From positions 3,128,540-3,192,539 of the forward strand of contig NZ_AP019654.1 in assembly GCF_009938205.1 (NCBI RefSeq): a stretch of DNA of 64,000 bases. The letters run 5' to 3'. The translations under genes and the position numbers were made by a program. Below are positions 1 through 10,232 of this stretch, one piece after another (the stretch's first letter is position 1; each line of letters begins with the position of its first letter). The notes beneath the pieces were generated by a model, which saw only the letters and a list, made by a program, of their open reading frames with translations, ran no database searches and was not told where the DNA came from. Source of the stretch: Vibrio panuliri (GTDB lineage Bacteria > Pseudomonadota > Gammaproteobacteria > Enterobacterales > Vibrionaceae).

Positions 1-353
1 TCGACCCACCGTATGAGCTAGCAAAAGAATACCGCGATGTGGTTCAAGCGATTTATCAAAGCCACAAGCGCTGGGCGACTGGCATTTACGCGATTTGGTA
101 TCCAGTGGTCAATCGCTGTGATATCGAAGATATGATTGAAGGTTTAGAAGGACTTGGCATTCGCAAGATCCTACAAATTGAACTGGGTGTATCACCAGAT
201 ACCAACGAGCGTGGTATGACCGCATCAGGCATGATTGTGATTAACCCACCTTGGAAGCTAGAGAGCCAAATGCAAGAAATCTTGCCATTCCTGCAAGAAG
301 CAATTGCTCCCGTGACTGGTCATTGGAAAGTAGACTGGATAGTTCCTGAGTAA
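1..353 (+). CDS. rlmJ: 23S rRNA (adenine2030-N6)-methyltransferase RlmJ, C-terminal part
   Basis: Last 116 residues of RlmJ, the SAM-dependent enzyme that methylates N6 of A2030 in 23S rRNA; the 5' part lies outside the window. The frame enters at base 3 and opens directly on DPPY, the catalytic motif IV of N6-adenine methyltransferases, followed by GIYAIWYPV (fragment residues 27-35) and NPPW near the end. In E. coli RlmJ (280 residues) DPPY lies about the same distance from the C terminus, so the 3' end looks intact. A terminator follows, and gorA comes next, the usual neighbour of this gene in gammaproteobacteria. Confidence 0.93.
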   Translation, partial: DPPYELAKEYRDVVQAIYQSHKRWATGIYAIWYPVVNRCDIEDMIEGLEGLGIRKILQIELGVSPDTNERGMTASGMIVINPPWKLESQMQEILPFLQEAIAPVTGHWKVDWIVPE

Positions 354-377
354 AGATAACGCCGAAACAGATAGAGT

Positions 378-406
378 AACGCAGCGACAATTCTCGCTGC
401 GTTTTT
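378..406 (+). terminator. Rho-independent terminator of rlmJ
   Basis: Ten-base-pair stem (AACGCAGCGA with TCGCTGCGTT) around a 6-nt loop, followed by a T run; lies 25 nt after the rlmJ stop. Confidence 0.9.
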
Positions 407-595
407 GTTTGCCTTATTCCGCTTTGCTATCCTTTCATCGCTATTTGTCATAAGCAAAGTCACTTTTTCCCATTTAGCAAATTGCTAGACTCGATTTATG
501 ATAGGGGCATAGGATAGGCATGGTGATCGTGTTGAGTTGTTCACTCGTCACCCCAATGTATCTGTTATTAGATTAATAAGCTTTTGGAGAAAGTA

Positions 596-1951
596 ATGGC
601 GACTCATTTTGACTATATCTGTATCGGTGGCGGCAGCGGCGGCATTGCATCAGCAAACCGTGCAGCTATGTACGGCGCAAAAGTAGCTCTAATTGAAGCG
701 AAAGACCTAGGTGGTACCTGTGTAAACGTAGGTTGCGTACCGAAGAAAGTGATGTGGCATGGTGCACAAATTGCGGAAGCCATGAACTTATACGCTCCAG
801 ATTACGGCTTCGATATCGATGTGAAAGGCTTCGATTGGAGTAAACTGGTTGAAAATCGCCAAGCGTATATTGGTCGTATTCACCAATCTTACGATCGCGT
901 GTTAGGTAACAACAAAGTCAATGTCATCAAAGGCTTTGCTAAGTTTATTGACGAGAAAACGGTTGAAGTTAACGGCGAACTATACACAGCCGATCACATT
1001 CTTATCGCAGTGGGTGGTCGCCCTACTATTCCAAACATTCCAGGTGCAGAATACGGCATTGATTCAAATGGCTTCTTTGATCTCGCAGAGCAACCAAAAC
1101 GTGTAGCGGTCGTTGGTGCAGGTTATATCGCGGTTGAAATTGCGGGAGTACTGAGCGCACTTGGCACTGATACGCACCTATTCTGTCGTAAAGAATCTCC
1201 TCTGCGTAGCTTTGATCCAATGATTATCGAAACATTGGTAGAAGTGATGAACGCAGAAGGCCCTACACTGCATACCCACTCTGTACCAAAAGAAGTGGTT
1301 AAAGAAGCAGATGGCAGCCTGACACTACACCTAGAAAACGGTGAGAGCCAAAACGTTGACCAGCTAATTTGGGCAATTGGTCGTCATCCCGCAACCGATG
1401 CGATTAATCTAAGCGCTACTGGCGTTGAAACCAATGAACGCGGCTACATCAAAGTAGATGAGTTCCAAGCAACTAACGTAGCGGGTATCTACTGTGTTGG
1501 CGATATTATGGAAGGCGGTATTGAGCTAACGCCTGTTGCGGTTAAAGCAGGCCGTCAGCTTTCTGAGCGTTTGTTCAACAATAAACCAAATGCGAAGATG
1601 GACTACGCACTCGTCCCTACCGTGGTATTTAGCCATCCACCTATTGGCACTATCGGTCTAACTGAGCCAGAAGCGATTGCACAATATGGTGAAGGGAACG
1701 TGAAAGTCTATACGTCTGGCTTTACTGCGATGTACACGGCGGTTACGCAACATCGTCAACCATGCAAAATGAAACTGGTTTGTGCGGGCGAAGATGAGAA
1801 AGTCGTCGGCCTACATGGTATCGGTTTTGCTGTTGATGAAATGATTCAGGGCTTTGGTGTGGCAATGAAGATGGGCGCAACAAAAGCAGACTTTGACTCT
1901 GTTGTCGCCATCCACCCAACGGGCTCAGAAGAGTTCGTGACAATGCGTTAA
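596..1951 (+). CDS. gorA: Glutathione-disulfide reductase
   Basis: Cytoplasmic NADPH-dependent flavoenzyme that reduces oxidised glutathione; 451 residues, the normal length (E. coli 450). FAD-binding GGGSGG at residues 11-16; redox-active disulfide CVNVGC with C42 and C47, the same positions as in E. coli; second Rossmann motif GAGYIAVE near residue 175, followed by an [12 protein letters not shown] stretch whose Arg residues select NADPH; FAD-binding GDI near residue 305; C-terminal HPTGSEEF carrying the catalytic His-Glu pair. The longest ORF starts at a TTG at 584, but that codon overlaps the TGGAG ribosome-binding site, so ATG 596 was chosen. Own terminator follows. Confidence 0.97.
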   Translation: MATHFDYICIGGGSGGIASANRAAMYGAKVALIEAKDLGGTCVNVGCVPKKVMWHGAQIAEAMNLYAPDYGFDIDVKGFDWSKLVENRQAYIGRIHQSYDRVLGNNKVNVIKGFAKFIDEKTVEVNGELYTADHILIAVGGRPTIPNIPGAEYGIDSNGFFDLAEQPKRVAVVGAGYIAVEIAGVLSALGTDTHLFCRKESPLRSFDPMIIETLVEVMNAEGPTLHTHSVPKEVVKEADGSLTLHLENGESQNVDQLIWAIGRHPATDAINLSATGVETNERGYIKVDEFQATNVAGIYCVGDIMEGGIELTPVAVKAGRQLSERLFNNKPNAKMDYALVPTVVFSHPPIGTIGLTEPEAIAQYGEGNVKVYTSGFTAMYTAVTQHRQPCKMKLVCAGEDEKVVGLHGIGFAVDEMIQGFGVAMKMGATKADFDSVVAIHPTGSEEFVTMR

Positions 1952-1977
1952 TTCGCGCTCGATAAGCAGATAAAACT

Positions 1978-2011
1978 AGCCACGCTTTCAATGAGATAGC
2001 GTGGCTTTTTT
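1978..2011 (+). terminator. Rho-independent terminator of gorA
   Basis: Stem AGCCACGC/GCGTGGCT with a 13-nt loop and a T run, 27 nt after the gorA stop. The 220 nt from here to the next gene are AT-rich and hold no ORF. Confidence 0.85.
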
Positions 2012-2233
2012 GTTCAACACCTTCACTTTTGACTGATCATTTACTTCCTTCTGAATTTCGAACTGCAAATATGCAACACGACTAGTACTTTAGTGCGAGT
2101 TATTTCATGTATCCACTCTAAAGTCTCAACTTGTCATATTCTCGCAAGCTCTCCGTTCTTAAACTAATAAGCACTCATTTACATATCAAATATTAATGAT
2201 ATGTCGCGTATACATTTGCTTAGGGAGAGCTTT

Positions 2234-4180
2234 ATGCGTAATTGGAGTCACGTGTCGATTCGAATTCGGATATTCGTAACATTTTCTTTGCTGACGCTGC
2301 TCAGTATTGCCAGCGTATCTTTATACCTAGCTAATCACGATTTCAAGCAACAAAAACAAACCCTACTTCGAGAAACCATTCCTGCACACCTAGACAGTCT
2401 TGGCGCAAAAATATCAACCTCACTGTTACCCTCTATCAATCATGCACAAGCATTAACAGAATCACTCGAGATCGTTCGCTGGCTCAACTCGCCAAGTTCA
2501 GTTGCGGATACCTCTGCGCTACAAAATGGATTTACTCAAATCAAAAATCTTTCTGATGCTGACATTCTCTTTCTAAGCGCAGAAAGCGCATATGGTCAAG
2601 AGTACTTTGTTGAGGCCGGTGGTCAGTTTAAACGAATGCTACTGGCAGACTATGTTAATGGTTACTTCTATCAGGAGTTTGTTGATACGAATCAAGAGTA
2701 TGAGCTCAACCTCGACGAGGTCAATGGCAATAAATTTATGTTTATCAACTACCGAAGCAAGCAAACAAAAGCGGACGGCAAAGAGCCGTTGGTCGTTGCT
2801 GGGCTTGGAGTCAATGTCAACAATATGGTAGCGATTGTTGAGCAGCAAGTGATAGGACAAAGCGGTAAAGCGATGTTAGTTGATGAACACGGTCATCTAG
2901 ACGTGCTTCCTAAAAATACCATTATTAACTCGGAGTCAAGCCAGCAAGCTCTACAAGATATGTTGGATAAAGAACAGCCCTACCAGATTACCACTCGCAC
3001 CGTAAATGGAACGGAACTGTTCATTGCTAGTAAATGGGTTCCAACTATCAAACGCTTCGTTGTTTTGGAAACCCCTACAGCCGAACTGATGGCACCAATG
3101 AAGACTATGGCTTGGAAAGTTCTCGCAGTTTCTTTGATCGTTGGTTCTATAGCGATGGTCATCATGTACTGGCTGGTCAATGCGCTAGTACGACCACTAC
3201 GTCAACTCACTGAAGGGATAGAACATACCGCAAGCCAATTGCACTTAGGGAAACATGTAGACGTTGATGACAACGCCGAAATCGGTGATGTCGCAAAGCA
3301 GTTCAACCATTTTATCGACTGTTTACAAAGCGCCATGCAAAAAGTCAAAAACACCACAGAAAACTCGACCCAAGAAGCCCTAACTCTTAAAAGTAACTCC
3401 GAACAAGTTAACCGCGCTTCACACGATCAGCAAGATTCTATCGACAACATTGCCACAAGTACTCAGCAAATTAATGTTGCTTTAGATGGACTTGCGCATT
3501 TTTGCGACGAGATAAAATCGGTGTCTGAAAACGGCCAGACCTCTTTAAGGCAAACCGAAAACATTATGGGTCACAGTGTCTCAAGTACTCAAGCATTGCA
3601 AAATGACATGATAAAAAGTCAGAAGGACCTCCATGATCTTCACACTCATACAGAGCGTATCTTGAAAGTCCTTGAGGTGATCAGTGCAATTTCAGAACAA
3701 ACCAATTTATTAGCCCTCAATGCAGCAATTGAGGCGGCTCGCGCTGGTGAGCATGGTCGAGGGTTTGCCGTCGTTGCCGATGAAGTCCGAAGCCTATCCC
3801 AACGAACCCATGATTCGACTACTGAAATCCAAGAGATCATCAATAATCTGATGACTGCTTCCACCAATGTCACCGAGCAGATGACATCTATCCACCAAAG
3901 CAGTGAAAGTAGCCTACTTGAGCAAAATCAAGCAGCAGAGTCACTCGCCATATTGAGAACGGAGTTAATTAAGCTGTTTGATATGAATGCAAAAATAGCC
4001 CAGGAAACACGTTCGAGCAGCGACAGCCTCAATGATATTAGCGGTCACATCAAGAACATCGCAGTACAAGGCCGAGAAAGGGAAGCGTTGTTAGCCAATA
4101 GCCAGCAAGCATGCAACACCATCGTCAGTTCGATGCAAGGGTTAACACAAGATGTCGCCAGATTTAAAGGTATCGGATAA
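2234..4180 (+). CDS. Methyl-accepting chemotaxis protein
   Basis: Transmembrane chemoreceptor signalling through CheA/CheW; 648 residues. Layout: N-terminal membrane segment about residues 10-33 ([19 protein letters not shown]), a periplasmic sensor of about 260 residues (likely a Cache-type fold judging by size and the [10 protein letters not shown] and [10 protein letters not shown] segments), second membrane segment about 295-318, HAMP about 318-370, then the long signalling coiled coil with the highly conserved hairpin tip ([19 protein letters not shown]) around residues 488-506. No C-terminal CheR/CheB-binding pentapeptide is seen. An ATG exists at 2201, but a GGGAG ribosome-binding site at 2223-2227 fits ATG 2234, which also starts just before the membrane segment. 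Ligand unknown. Monocistronic, with its own terminator. Confidence 0.93.
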   Translation: MRNWSHVSIRIRIFVTFSLLTLLSIASVSLYLANHDFKQQKQTLLRETIPAHLDSLGAKISTSLLPSINHAQALTESLEIVRWLNSPSSVADTSALQNGFTQIKNLSDADILFLSAESAYGQEYFVEAGGQFKRMLLADYVNGYFYQEFVDTNQEYELNLDEVNGNKFMFINYRSKQTKADGKEPLVVAGLGVNVNNMVAIVEQQVIGQSGKAMLVDEHGHLDVLPKNTIINSESSQQALQDMLDKEQPYQITTRTVNGTELFIASKWVPTIKRFVVLETPTAELMAPMKTMAWKVLAVSLIVGSIAMVIMYWLVNALVRPLRQLTEGIEHTASQLHLGKHVDVDDNAEIGDVAKQFNHFIDCLQSAMQKVKNTTENSTQEALTLKSNSEQVNRASHDQQDSIDNIATSTQQINVALDGLAHFCDEIKSVSENGQTSLRQTENIMGHSVSSTQALQNDMIKSQKDLHDLHTHTERILKVLEVISAISEQTNLLALNAAIEAARAGEHGRGFAVVADEVRSLSQRTHDSTTEIQEIINNLMTASTNVTEQMTSIHQSSESSLLEQNQAAESLAILRTELIKLFDMNAKIAQETRSSSDSLNDISGHIKNIAVQGREREALLANSQQACNTIVSSMQGLTQDVARFKGIG

Positions 4181-4213
4181 GTACTCACTACTTTTCTAAC
4201 CCGTTTACACCTA

Positions 4214-4240
4214 AAACCGCAAAATAATTTGCGGTTTTTT
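4214..4240 (+). terminator. Rho-independent terminator of the chemoreceptor gene
   Basis: AAACCGCAAA/TTTGCGGTTT stem with a 4-nt loop and a T run. Confidence 0.88.
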
Positions 4241-4329
4241 ATCGCCTTAACGTCCCTAACACCACTAGCGATTCCAGCGCACACTGCTCACAAACCTCAG
4301 AGGTAAAATACTTAAGGGATGATTCCAGA

Positions 4330-5805
4330 ATGAAAAAACTGAGTTTACTTGCAGCGTCAATTGTCATCGGCCTTACTGGATGTGGTGGCGATGGTGAAGA
4401 GTCCGGCTCTTCAAGCGCCTCTTTTACCTTAACAGCCTTTGACGGCTATTTAAGCAACGCAATTGTATTTATTGATAGTAACGACGACAGTTCTTGGAGC
4501 CGTGGTGAAACCATTCTTGGTCTTACCAACCAAGCAGGACAACTGTCACTCGCTACGCGCCCTGAAGGCGTTATTGCGGTGCAAACGCTCACTCCAAATG
4601 GTGTCGTGCAACAACGCTTAGTCAGTGATCATCCCGAGTACGAAGGCATCTATACGATTGATATGGATAGACCCGCTCAACCAATGCAACAAGAGGTTGT
4701 TTTAAAAACCACAGCCTCCGCTAACGTGGTATCACCTCTTACAGATTGGATTGTCATTGCAATGGAGTCGGGTCAAAGTGAGCAGCAAGCGATAGAGAGC
4801 CTGACTACAGCGCTGGGTAAACCTGTCTCGCCATTTGATAACTATTTATCAGGCAATACCACCGACTCTGAACTGCATAAACTGGCACAAATATTAACCG
4901 AGACCAAAGCCAACAACGATATTGCTCAGTACAAACAAAATCGTGAGGCTGTGGTAACTAAGGCTCAAGATTTGGTGGATACCATCATCAGCGATCCCAA
5001 CCTAGACGTCGACAATAGCCATTATATTCCAACAATAGAGATTGCATTGGACAATACATTAAGCAGCAAATCTAACCACCTTATCGTAGTCAACCAACAC
5101 GTTGCGGGCGCAGTACAACAGACACTATCGTCACTGATGATTAATGACAGCTTTTCAGGGGTAACCATCCCATTAACCAAGTCAATCGATGGCATTGATA
5201 CTGAGCTGTTCCAAGATGCCGATCAAACAGGCAGCATTGTCCCATCATTAGCTAACTCAGCGGAGCTGAGTGCAAAAGGGCTTAATGCGGTTATCGTCGC
5301 GGGGGCGTTAGAGATTACGCCAAATGGAACTTCACTGGTTTCTGGTGAGTATCAAATCAACTTGCAAGCAAGCGACCTAGATAGTGGCGGTAACTTAGTC
5401 ACGCATGGTCAAGCCTTGTTTCCTGTCACCATTCAAGCTGCCAGTAATAACCAGTTACCCATCGCTGATGATAAGGTAAGTCAATCCCTTCAGGGGCAAA
5501 TCACCGCCGATTGGAGCTTCCAAGTTGGCACTCCAATTAGCAATATGACACTCGATATTAGTAACCTATTTAATGATCCGGAAGGTGATAAACTGAAGTT
5601 TGGCACCCGACCAAGGCTCAGTTATCACTATTTGGAGCGTGGGATTGATGTGGCTTACTCTGCAGATTTTTCAACCTTGACCCTTTCGGGGACACCAACC
5701 GGTACTGCCAGTGATGGCACTATGTCGATTGATGTGCAAGATCACTTCCATGGTTACGGCGAATGGACAACGGTGGAACTTAAGTTGCCCGATATTACTC
5801 AGTAA
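4330..5805 (+). CDS. Large surface or periplasmic lipoprotein, paralogue of the next gene
   Basis: 491 residues, family not recognised by name. A lipoprotein signal peptide ends in the lipobox LTGC, with the lipidated Cys at residue 18 and Gly at +2, so outer-membrane sorting is expected. The N-terminal third shares a distinct module with the next protein: FDGYLSNAIVFID...GLTN.AGQL, then a MDRP.QPM..EVVLKT segment, VVSPLTDWIV and HKLAQILTETKA. The C-terminal part (about residues 350-490) reads like a cadherin-like/Ig-like beta-sandwich (ADDKVSQSLQG, LFNDPEGDKL, LSGTPTG). Ribosome-binding site AAGGGA at 4314. Separated from its paralogue by a terminator, so the two genes are transcribed apart. 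Function unknown. Confidence 0.82.
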   Translation: MKKLSLLAASIVIGLTGCGGDGEESGSSSASFTLTAFDGYLSNAIVFIDSNDDSSWSRGETILGLTNQAGQLSLATRPEGVIAVQTLTPNGVVQQRLVSDHPEYEGIYTIDMDRPAQPMQQEVVLKTTASANVVSPLTDWIVIAMESGQSEQQAIESLTTALGKPVSPFDNYLSGNTTDSELHKLAQILTETKANNDIAQYKQNREAVVTKAQDLVDTIISDPNLDVDNSHYIPTIEIALDNTLSSKSNHLIVVNQHVAGAVQQTLSSLMINDSFSGVTIPLTKSIDGIDTELFQDADQTGSIVPSLANSAELSAKGLNAVIVAGALEITPNGTSLVSGEYQINLQASDLDSGGNLVTHGQALFPVTIQAASNNQLPIADDKVSQSLQGQITADWSFQVGTPISNMTLDISNLFNDPEGDKLKFGTRPRLSYHYLERGIDVAYSADFSTLTLSGTPTGTASDGTMSIDVQDHFHGYGEWTTVELKLPDITQ

Positions 5806-5816
5806 AATCACCATAC

Positions 5817-5848
5817 AAAAAGCCAGTCGAGAATCGACTGGCTTTTTC
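5817..5848 (+). terminator. Rho-independent terminator after the first lipoprotein gene
   Basis: Strong stem of 13-14 bp (AAAAGCCAGTCGA/TCGACTGGCTTTT) with loop GAA and T run, 11 nt after the stop codon. Confidence 0.92.
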
Positions 5849-6171
5849 TTTAAATTTTCGCGACTTAGTTCTTTTGCATTGTGATGGGTGAAACTCCGAG
5901 GCGAAGTCGCTTGAACAGCCATTCACCTTCATACGTTTAATGACGAAAAGGCCAACTCTATACATAGCTTGTTCAAAACTACCCTTCAAAAATGAGACTT
6001 ACATTCCACTTTAATCGGAAAAGAGCATAAATAATCATCTATTTGTCAGAAAAAATTGACTTTTTTGTGATTTAAAACACGTTTCAATTAAACTCAGATA
6101 TACAAACCATACACCATTCCGTGAAAATGCGCCGCCTTTCGGCAAATTTTATAAATAAAACAAATAATAAG
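5849..6171 (+). other. Intergenic region upstream of the second lipoprotein gene
   Basis: About 320 nt without a credible gene. It holds an imperfect inverted repeat (GGTGAA at 5887-5892 with TTCACC at 5922-5927) around a GC-rich core, then AT-rich DNA with a TTGACT hexamer near 6056 and a TGTGA half site beside it that resembles half a CRP box. These are suggestions for a promoter region only. Confidence 0.35.
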
Positions 6172-6185
6172 AAGGAATTTGTGTA

Positions 6186-8951
6186 ATGAATAAAAAGTTG
6201 ACCCTTTTGGCAACTTCAGTTGCACTAGCTCTAGCTGGTTGTGGTGGTTCAGATGGCTCTGCTGATAAAACGGCTCAAGCAGACAGTGTCGTTATCACTG
6301 GTTTTGATGGCTACTTTAAGAATGCTGTTGTATTTGAAGATCGTACACCCAATGGCAAACTCGACACAGATGAGCAAATTTTCGGTTTTACTGACAGCAA
6401 AGGTAATCTCGCGATCAATAAAGCAGATTTACCTCAAAATGCTGTACTTGCCCTGCAAACAATTATTCCTGGCGGTAACGTACAAAAGGCACTTATTGCT
6501 CGCGATCCCGTCATGTTTAGTGGGCAGTTTACTACGGATATGGATCATCCAACTCAAGCAATGAGCCATGAGGTTGTTTTACGCACACTCCCTGGCGAAT
6601 CGATTATTTCTCCATTGACCGACCTTGTTGTCGTTCAGGCTGGGGCAAATCCCACACCTCAAGCCATTGAGGCCGCTAAAGACAAAGTAAACGAAAAGCT
6701 AGGTATTGAAGGCGATACGGCATTCAGTGATGTAATTGCATCACAAAACCATGCCTTGCATAAAACCGCACAAATTCTTACCGAATCAAAAGCAAAAGCT
6801 GGTGATAAATACGATGCCAATACGGCAATGACTATCGCTCAAGAAGCGACAGAGATCGTCAACAAACCAGAAAATAAAGAGTTACTCGATAAACCCGACT
6901 TTAAACCTTCGGTAGAAGTTTCAAGTGATGGTAGCGCTACGGTCAAGGTCAACAATAAACTAGAAATCAACAGTTCCGTTGTTGATGCAATCAAACTTTC
7001 ACTTGAGCCAGTACTAGAGTCTCACGACATTCAGCTAACCATCGATCTATCGGCTGAGGAAAATGGCAAAAATGTCATGTTATTCAGTGATAAAGACAAT
7101 AATCTTATCAACGTCACTGCCGAAATTATTGATATCCCAACGAATGCAATCATCATGACTGCGCGCGTCGACAATGGTGGTCAACTTGTCTTGAATGGCG
7201 ATCTAACCGAAAACGGTAAGTTTGCTAAGCGTCAATCATACATGCTCAAAGTTAGCGCAGATGATCTAGATACTGAGAAAACGTCTGTTGGTGCGGTAGC
7301 CTCAATATTTACCTTACGCGTTGAGCTACCAAATACTGCACCGCAAGTTGTTTCACAACAACAAGCACTGCTACAAGACTGGATTGGTAGCATTGAGTTA
7401 TTTGCCAATGTAGACGTTGACGCTCACGAAAAAATGTCAATTGCAGACCTGTTCATTGATGAAGAACAGACCAACTTGCAATACTATGCAAAAACCTCTG
7501 TTAGTGGTTTAAAGGCTGTTATTAACGAGCAAAATGAGCTGGTAATTTCTGGCAAACCAAACAAAGAATATGCCGGTGGTGAAACCATCACGATTACTGC
7601 ATTTGATGGAATTGAGTATGCTGAGCAAGAATTCACACTAGCAGCAATCGAAAAGGCACCACTACCAAGCTTTAGTGTCGATACCCAGGCTTTAAGCAAA
7701 CTGCAAAGCGAAATCAACAGCCAACTTGGTCAATTAAAAGTGAATCAGCCGATTGGCTCAGTACAGTTTGAAACCACTCTGGCAAGTATTTTCCCAGCTC
7801 ACAACCCACATGGTCCAATTGAATACTTTGCTGGTTTAAAAGGCTCTGACTCTAACGGCCAAACGTCTATTCCAGGTCTTATGGTAAACGTCGACGACTC
7901 TACTGGCACTCTAACTATTTCTGGAACTCCAACTCAAGCTGTCAATAATGGTGATTTCTACGTTGCAGCCGGCATCACCCCTGATGCAGTCGACGGCATC
8001 ACTTCGGAAATGAAGCGTATTACATTACCTAACGTACAAGGTGATGAGACTACGGCTCCAGTGGAACTGAGCTTTACTGAAGAGCACTTTAATAACCAGC
8101 TCTGGAAAATGGGTAGTTTTGCCCGTAATGACGGTGAAATTGCTTACGCCATGCTACGTAACTTAAATGGCACTCTAGCAATCTGCTGGGGACTAGACTT
8201 TGAAGAAGGTTCATCTCAAGACCCGTACAAAACCAATATCAGTCATCAAGGTAGCGATAAAATCCTGTCTATTTTACAGAACCTAGATAATCAAAGTGAT
8301 TATGATAAGCAGGAGAATAAAGATTGTTGGGATGTCACCATTAACCCAAATGGTACATTAACTGAAGTAACGGCATCAGAGGATGGTCATCGCTACTCTT
8401 ACCAGATGCTATATCAAAACAAAATAACATCGGGTGAAACACCTCAATACCAAATTATCTTAAAAACGGATGACGAGTTATTCTGGCTAGATTCAACAGA
8501 CACTCCTTTTGCAGAAGTTGGAGCAATCGAAAACAAAGTGACTCTTGGCGCTAAAGAGTATGAGCTTGGTGTGGAAAGTCATAGATTCGGGGATGACACG
8601 ATTCTAAGCTATACATCAGGTGAGTATCACTACACCAGCGAAGACCAATATTCGTTTACTTCTATTGCACCTGAAGGCTTATATACTCTAGGTTCATGGC
8701 TAGTAGAAGATAACAACGGTTACTCAAAACTTAAGGTTGTTGAAGCCGCAGGCGATCCTGAACTAGGTACTGAGTCAGATGAAAAAACGCGTTACCGCTA
8801 TGTTCAGCGTGATTTCGGAGACTTCTACATTGGCATAAACTGGGACATCGCTAAGTCGAGCAACAGTGCAAATATTCAATATGCACTTTACTCAGACAAG
8901 GCTGAATCAATGAAACAGATTACTGACAATCTACCGATTGCCGAAGACTAA
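6186..8951 (+). CDS. Large lipoprotein with cadherin-like repeats, paralogue of the preceding gene
   Basis: 921 residues, not recognised as a named family. Lipoprotein signal peptide with lipobox LAGC, Cys at residue 19. The N-terminal module matches the upstream paralogue segment by segment (FDGYFKNAVVFED, GFTDSKGNLAI, MDHPTQAMSHEVVLRT, IISPLTDLVV, LHKTAQILTESKA). Then two probable cadherin-like/Ig-like domains (about 350-470 and 500-620, with VSGKP and ISGTPTQ turns). The last 300 residues (from about 625) form a further domain absent from the paralogue, rich in aromatic and acidic residues, with two Cys (IKSHCW-like CWGLDFEEG and KDCWDV). Ribosome-binding site AAGGA at 6172. Probably an outer-membrane-anchored protein; function unknown. 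Confidence 0.82.
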   Translation: MNKKLTLLATSVALALAGCGGSDGSADKTAQADSVVITGFDGYFKNAVVFEDRTPNGKLDTDEQIFGFTDSKGNLAINKADLPQNAVLALQTIIPGGNVQKALIARDPVMFSGQFTTDMDHPTQAMSHEVVLRTLPGESIISPLTDLVVVQAGANPTPQAIEAAKDKVNEKLGIEGDTAFSDVIASQNHALHKTAQILTESKAKAGDKYDANTAMTIAQEATEIVNKPENKELLDKPDFKPSVEVSSDGSATVKVNNKLEINSSVVDAIKLSLEPVLESHDIQLTIDLSAEENGKNVMLFSDKDNNLINVTAEIIDIPTNAIIMTARVDNGGQLVLNGDLTENGKFAKRQSYMLKVSADDLDTEKTSVGAVASIFTLRVELPNTAPQVVSQQQALLQDWIGSIELFANVDVDAHEKMSIADLFIDEEQTNLQYYAKTSVSGLKAVINEQNELVISGKPNKEYAGGETITITAFDGIEYAEQEFTLAAIEKAPLPSFSVDTQALSKLQSEINSQLGQLKVNQPIGSVQFETTLASIFPAHNPHGPIEYFAGLKGSDSNGQTSIPGLMVNVDDSTGTLTISGTPTQAVNNGDFYVAAGITPDAVDGITSEMKRITLPNVQGDETTAPVELSFTEEHFNNQLWKMGSFARNDGEIAYAMLRNLNGTLAICWGLDFEEGSSQDPYKTNISHQGSDKILSILQNLDNQSDYDKQENKDCWDVTINPNGTLTEVTASEDGHRYSYQMLYQNKITSGETPQYQIILKTDDELFWLDSTDTPFAEVGAIENKVTLGAKEYELGVESHRFGDDTILSYTSGEYHYTSEDQYSFTSIAPEGLYTLGSWLVEDNNGYSKLKVVEAAGDPELGTESDEKTRYRYVQRDFGDFYIGINWDIAKSSNSANIQYALYSDKAESMKQITDNLPIAED

Positions 8952-8961
8952 GCTACCTCAC

Positions 8962-8993
8962 CATACCCCAGTTCAATACTGGGGTATGTTTTA
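8962..8993 (+). terminator. Terminator after the second lipoprotein gene
   Basis: Stem CATACCCCAG/CTGGGGTATG, loop of 7, followed by TTTTA; weak T tract. It sits between this gene and the convergent SPOR gene. Confidence 0.7.
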
Positions 8994-9003
8994 TAAGTCA
9001 CTC

Positions 9004-9948
9004 TTACTTCACACACATCACATTCAGTAGCGATTTACCGGATGTTTGAGTGACTCTTCCACTTGTAAACAACGCAGAGTTATCAGCCCCCCAATATGGT
9101 AAATACATTGGCCATTGGTGACTCTTCATCACATCAGCAGCCAGTAATGTTTGCCATTGCTGTGGATTTGGCACTTCCATACCTAACACCTGACAAACAT
9201 GGTTCGCTCTGGCAAAGTCAAGGCGATTCCACGGAATGTCGTATTCCATGTAGAACTGATCATCACTAAACGGTAGATATGGTACTTTGAAATGTAGGTT
9301 GCCTACTTTAAGTTCACGACGAATCGAAATTTCCAACTTATCGGACTTAGCAGCAGCCTTTTCTGGCACTGTTTTTATTGGTTCGATCTTCGCTGAACTG
9401 GCGGGCGGAATGATAGTTGTAGATTGACGAGCAGGCGTCGCGGCTTTAGGTGTAGACGACTTACTTACCACCGCTGGCGCGAGCTTGGTTTTCTCAACAA
9501 CCGGAGGAGCACCTTTGACGACTTCACGCACAAAGGCTTCTTTGTATGGTTGCAGTTTCTTAACCGCTTTAAGCTCTTTATTTGCAGTACTAAAATCCTG
9601 ATAAGGTCCGATCAAGCAACGCGCATTTTTACCTTCAATTTTCGCCCATACATCCGTCGATATGTGCTGATAAATTAACTTCGCTTCATCTACTGATAAG
9701 GGCTTGGACAACACACCACACTGAATCCAAAACGTAGACTGATCGCCTCGTGGTTGCTGCTTACCCCATAGGCCTTTGCCGATCGGGCAAGAAGAAGCCA
9801 GCAGCGGCAATTCTTGAGCAGATGCCTGAGTTGCGTCACACAGAAATGCCTCTGCACTGACAGGCAAAGTAAAGCAAGCGCCACCCAGCGCCATCATCGT
9901 CAGTAATTTGGCGCGTGTAGCAGAAATCGGCAGCATTTTAATATCCAT
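9004..9948 (-). CDS. SPOR-domain protein, probably exported
   Basis: 314 residues from the chosen ATG at 9948 (the ORF extends further upstream, but MDIKMLPISATRAKLL starts a normal signal peptide ending near ALPVSAEA-like cleavage at about residue 33). Residues about 71-144 look like a SPOR fold (STFWIQCGVLSKPLSVDEAK, CLIGPYQDFSTANKEL), a domain that binds denuded septal peptidoglycan. A Pro/Ala/Lys-rich linker (about 145-225) leads to a C-terminal domain of about 90 residues (FYMEYDIPWNRLDFARANHVCQ split over 228-250, then LPYWGADNSALF) that I cannot assign. Single gene, convergent with the lipoprotein gene. A role at the division septum or envelope is inference from the SPOR domain. Confidence 0.75.
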   Translation of the reverse strand: MDIKMLPISATRAKLLTMMALGGACFTLPVSAEAFLCDATQASAQELPLLASSCPIGKGLWGKQQPRGDQSTFWIQCGVLSKPLSVDEAKLIYQHISTDVWAKIEGKNARCLIGPYQDFSTANKELKAVKKLQPYKEAFVREVVKGAPPVVEKTKLAPAVVSKSSTPKAATPARQSTTIIPPASSAKIEPIKTVPEKAAAKSDKLEISIRRELKVGNLHFKVPYLPFSDDQFYMEYDIPWNRLDFARANHVCQVLGMEVPNPQQWQTLLAADVMKSHQWPMYLPYWGADNSALFTSGRVTQTSGKSLLNVMCVK

Positions 9949-10140
9949 ATAGGTTGATTGACCTTTGTTGTATTGTATCTGGCGTTGGCGATTGACGAAC
10001 GGAAAAGCGCCAAAATTAGAGCGACTTATTAGCCATAATTTGCTAATCAAACTCATCCACACCTCCACCAACAGTACCGCTAAAGCAAGAATCACAATCC
10101 TACTAGGGTAATTTAATCTGTGTTGAGAAAATGTGGATGC

Positions 10141-10168
10141 AAAAAAAGAGCCGCTTTAATAAGCGGCT
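10141..10168 (-). terminator. Terminator of eptA
   Basis: On the minus strand, AGCCGCTT/AAGCGGCT stem followed by seven T; 65 nt after the eptA stop. Confidence 0.9.
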
Positions 10169-10232
10169 GTTAGTTTAGGAAGTTTGCACTGTGTAAATCT
10201 TAGGTATAGATCACTATTTGGAGTCTAAATAA

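Noticed and set aside
5880..5930. Riboswitch-like hairpin before the second lipoprotein gene
   Set aside because: Only a 6-bp outer stem; no match to the conserved core of the c-di-GMP or other riboswitches that I know, and it is 250 nt from the start codon.
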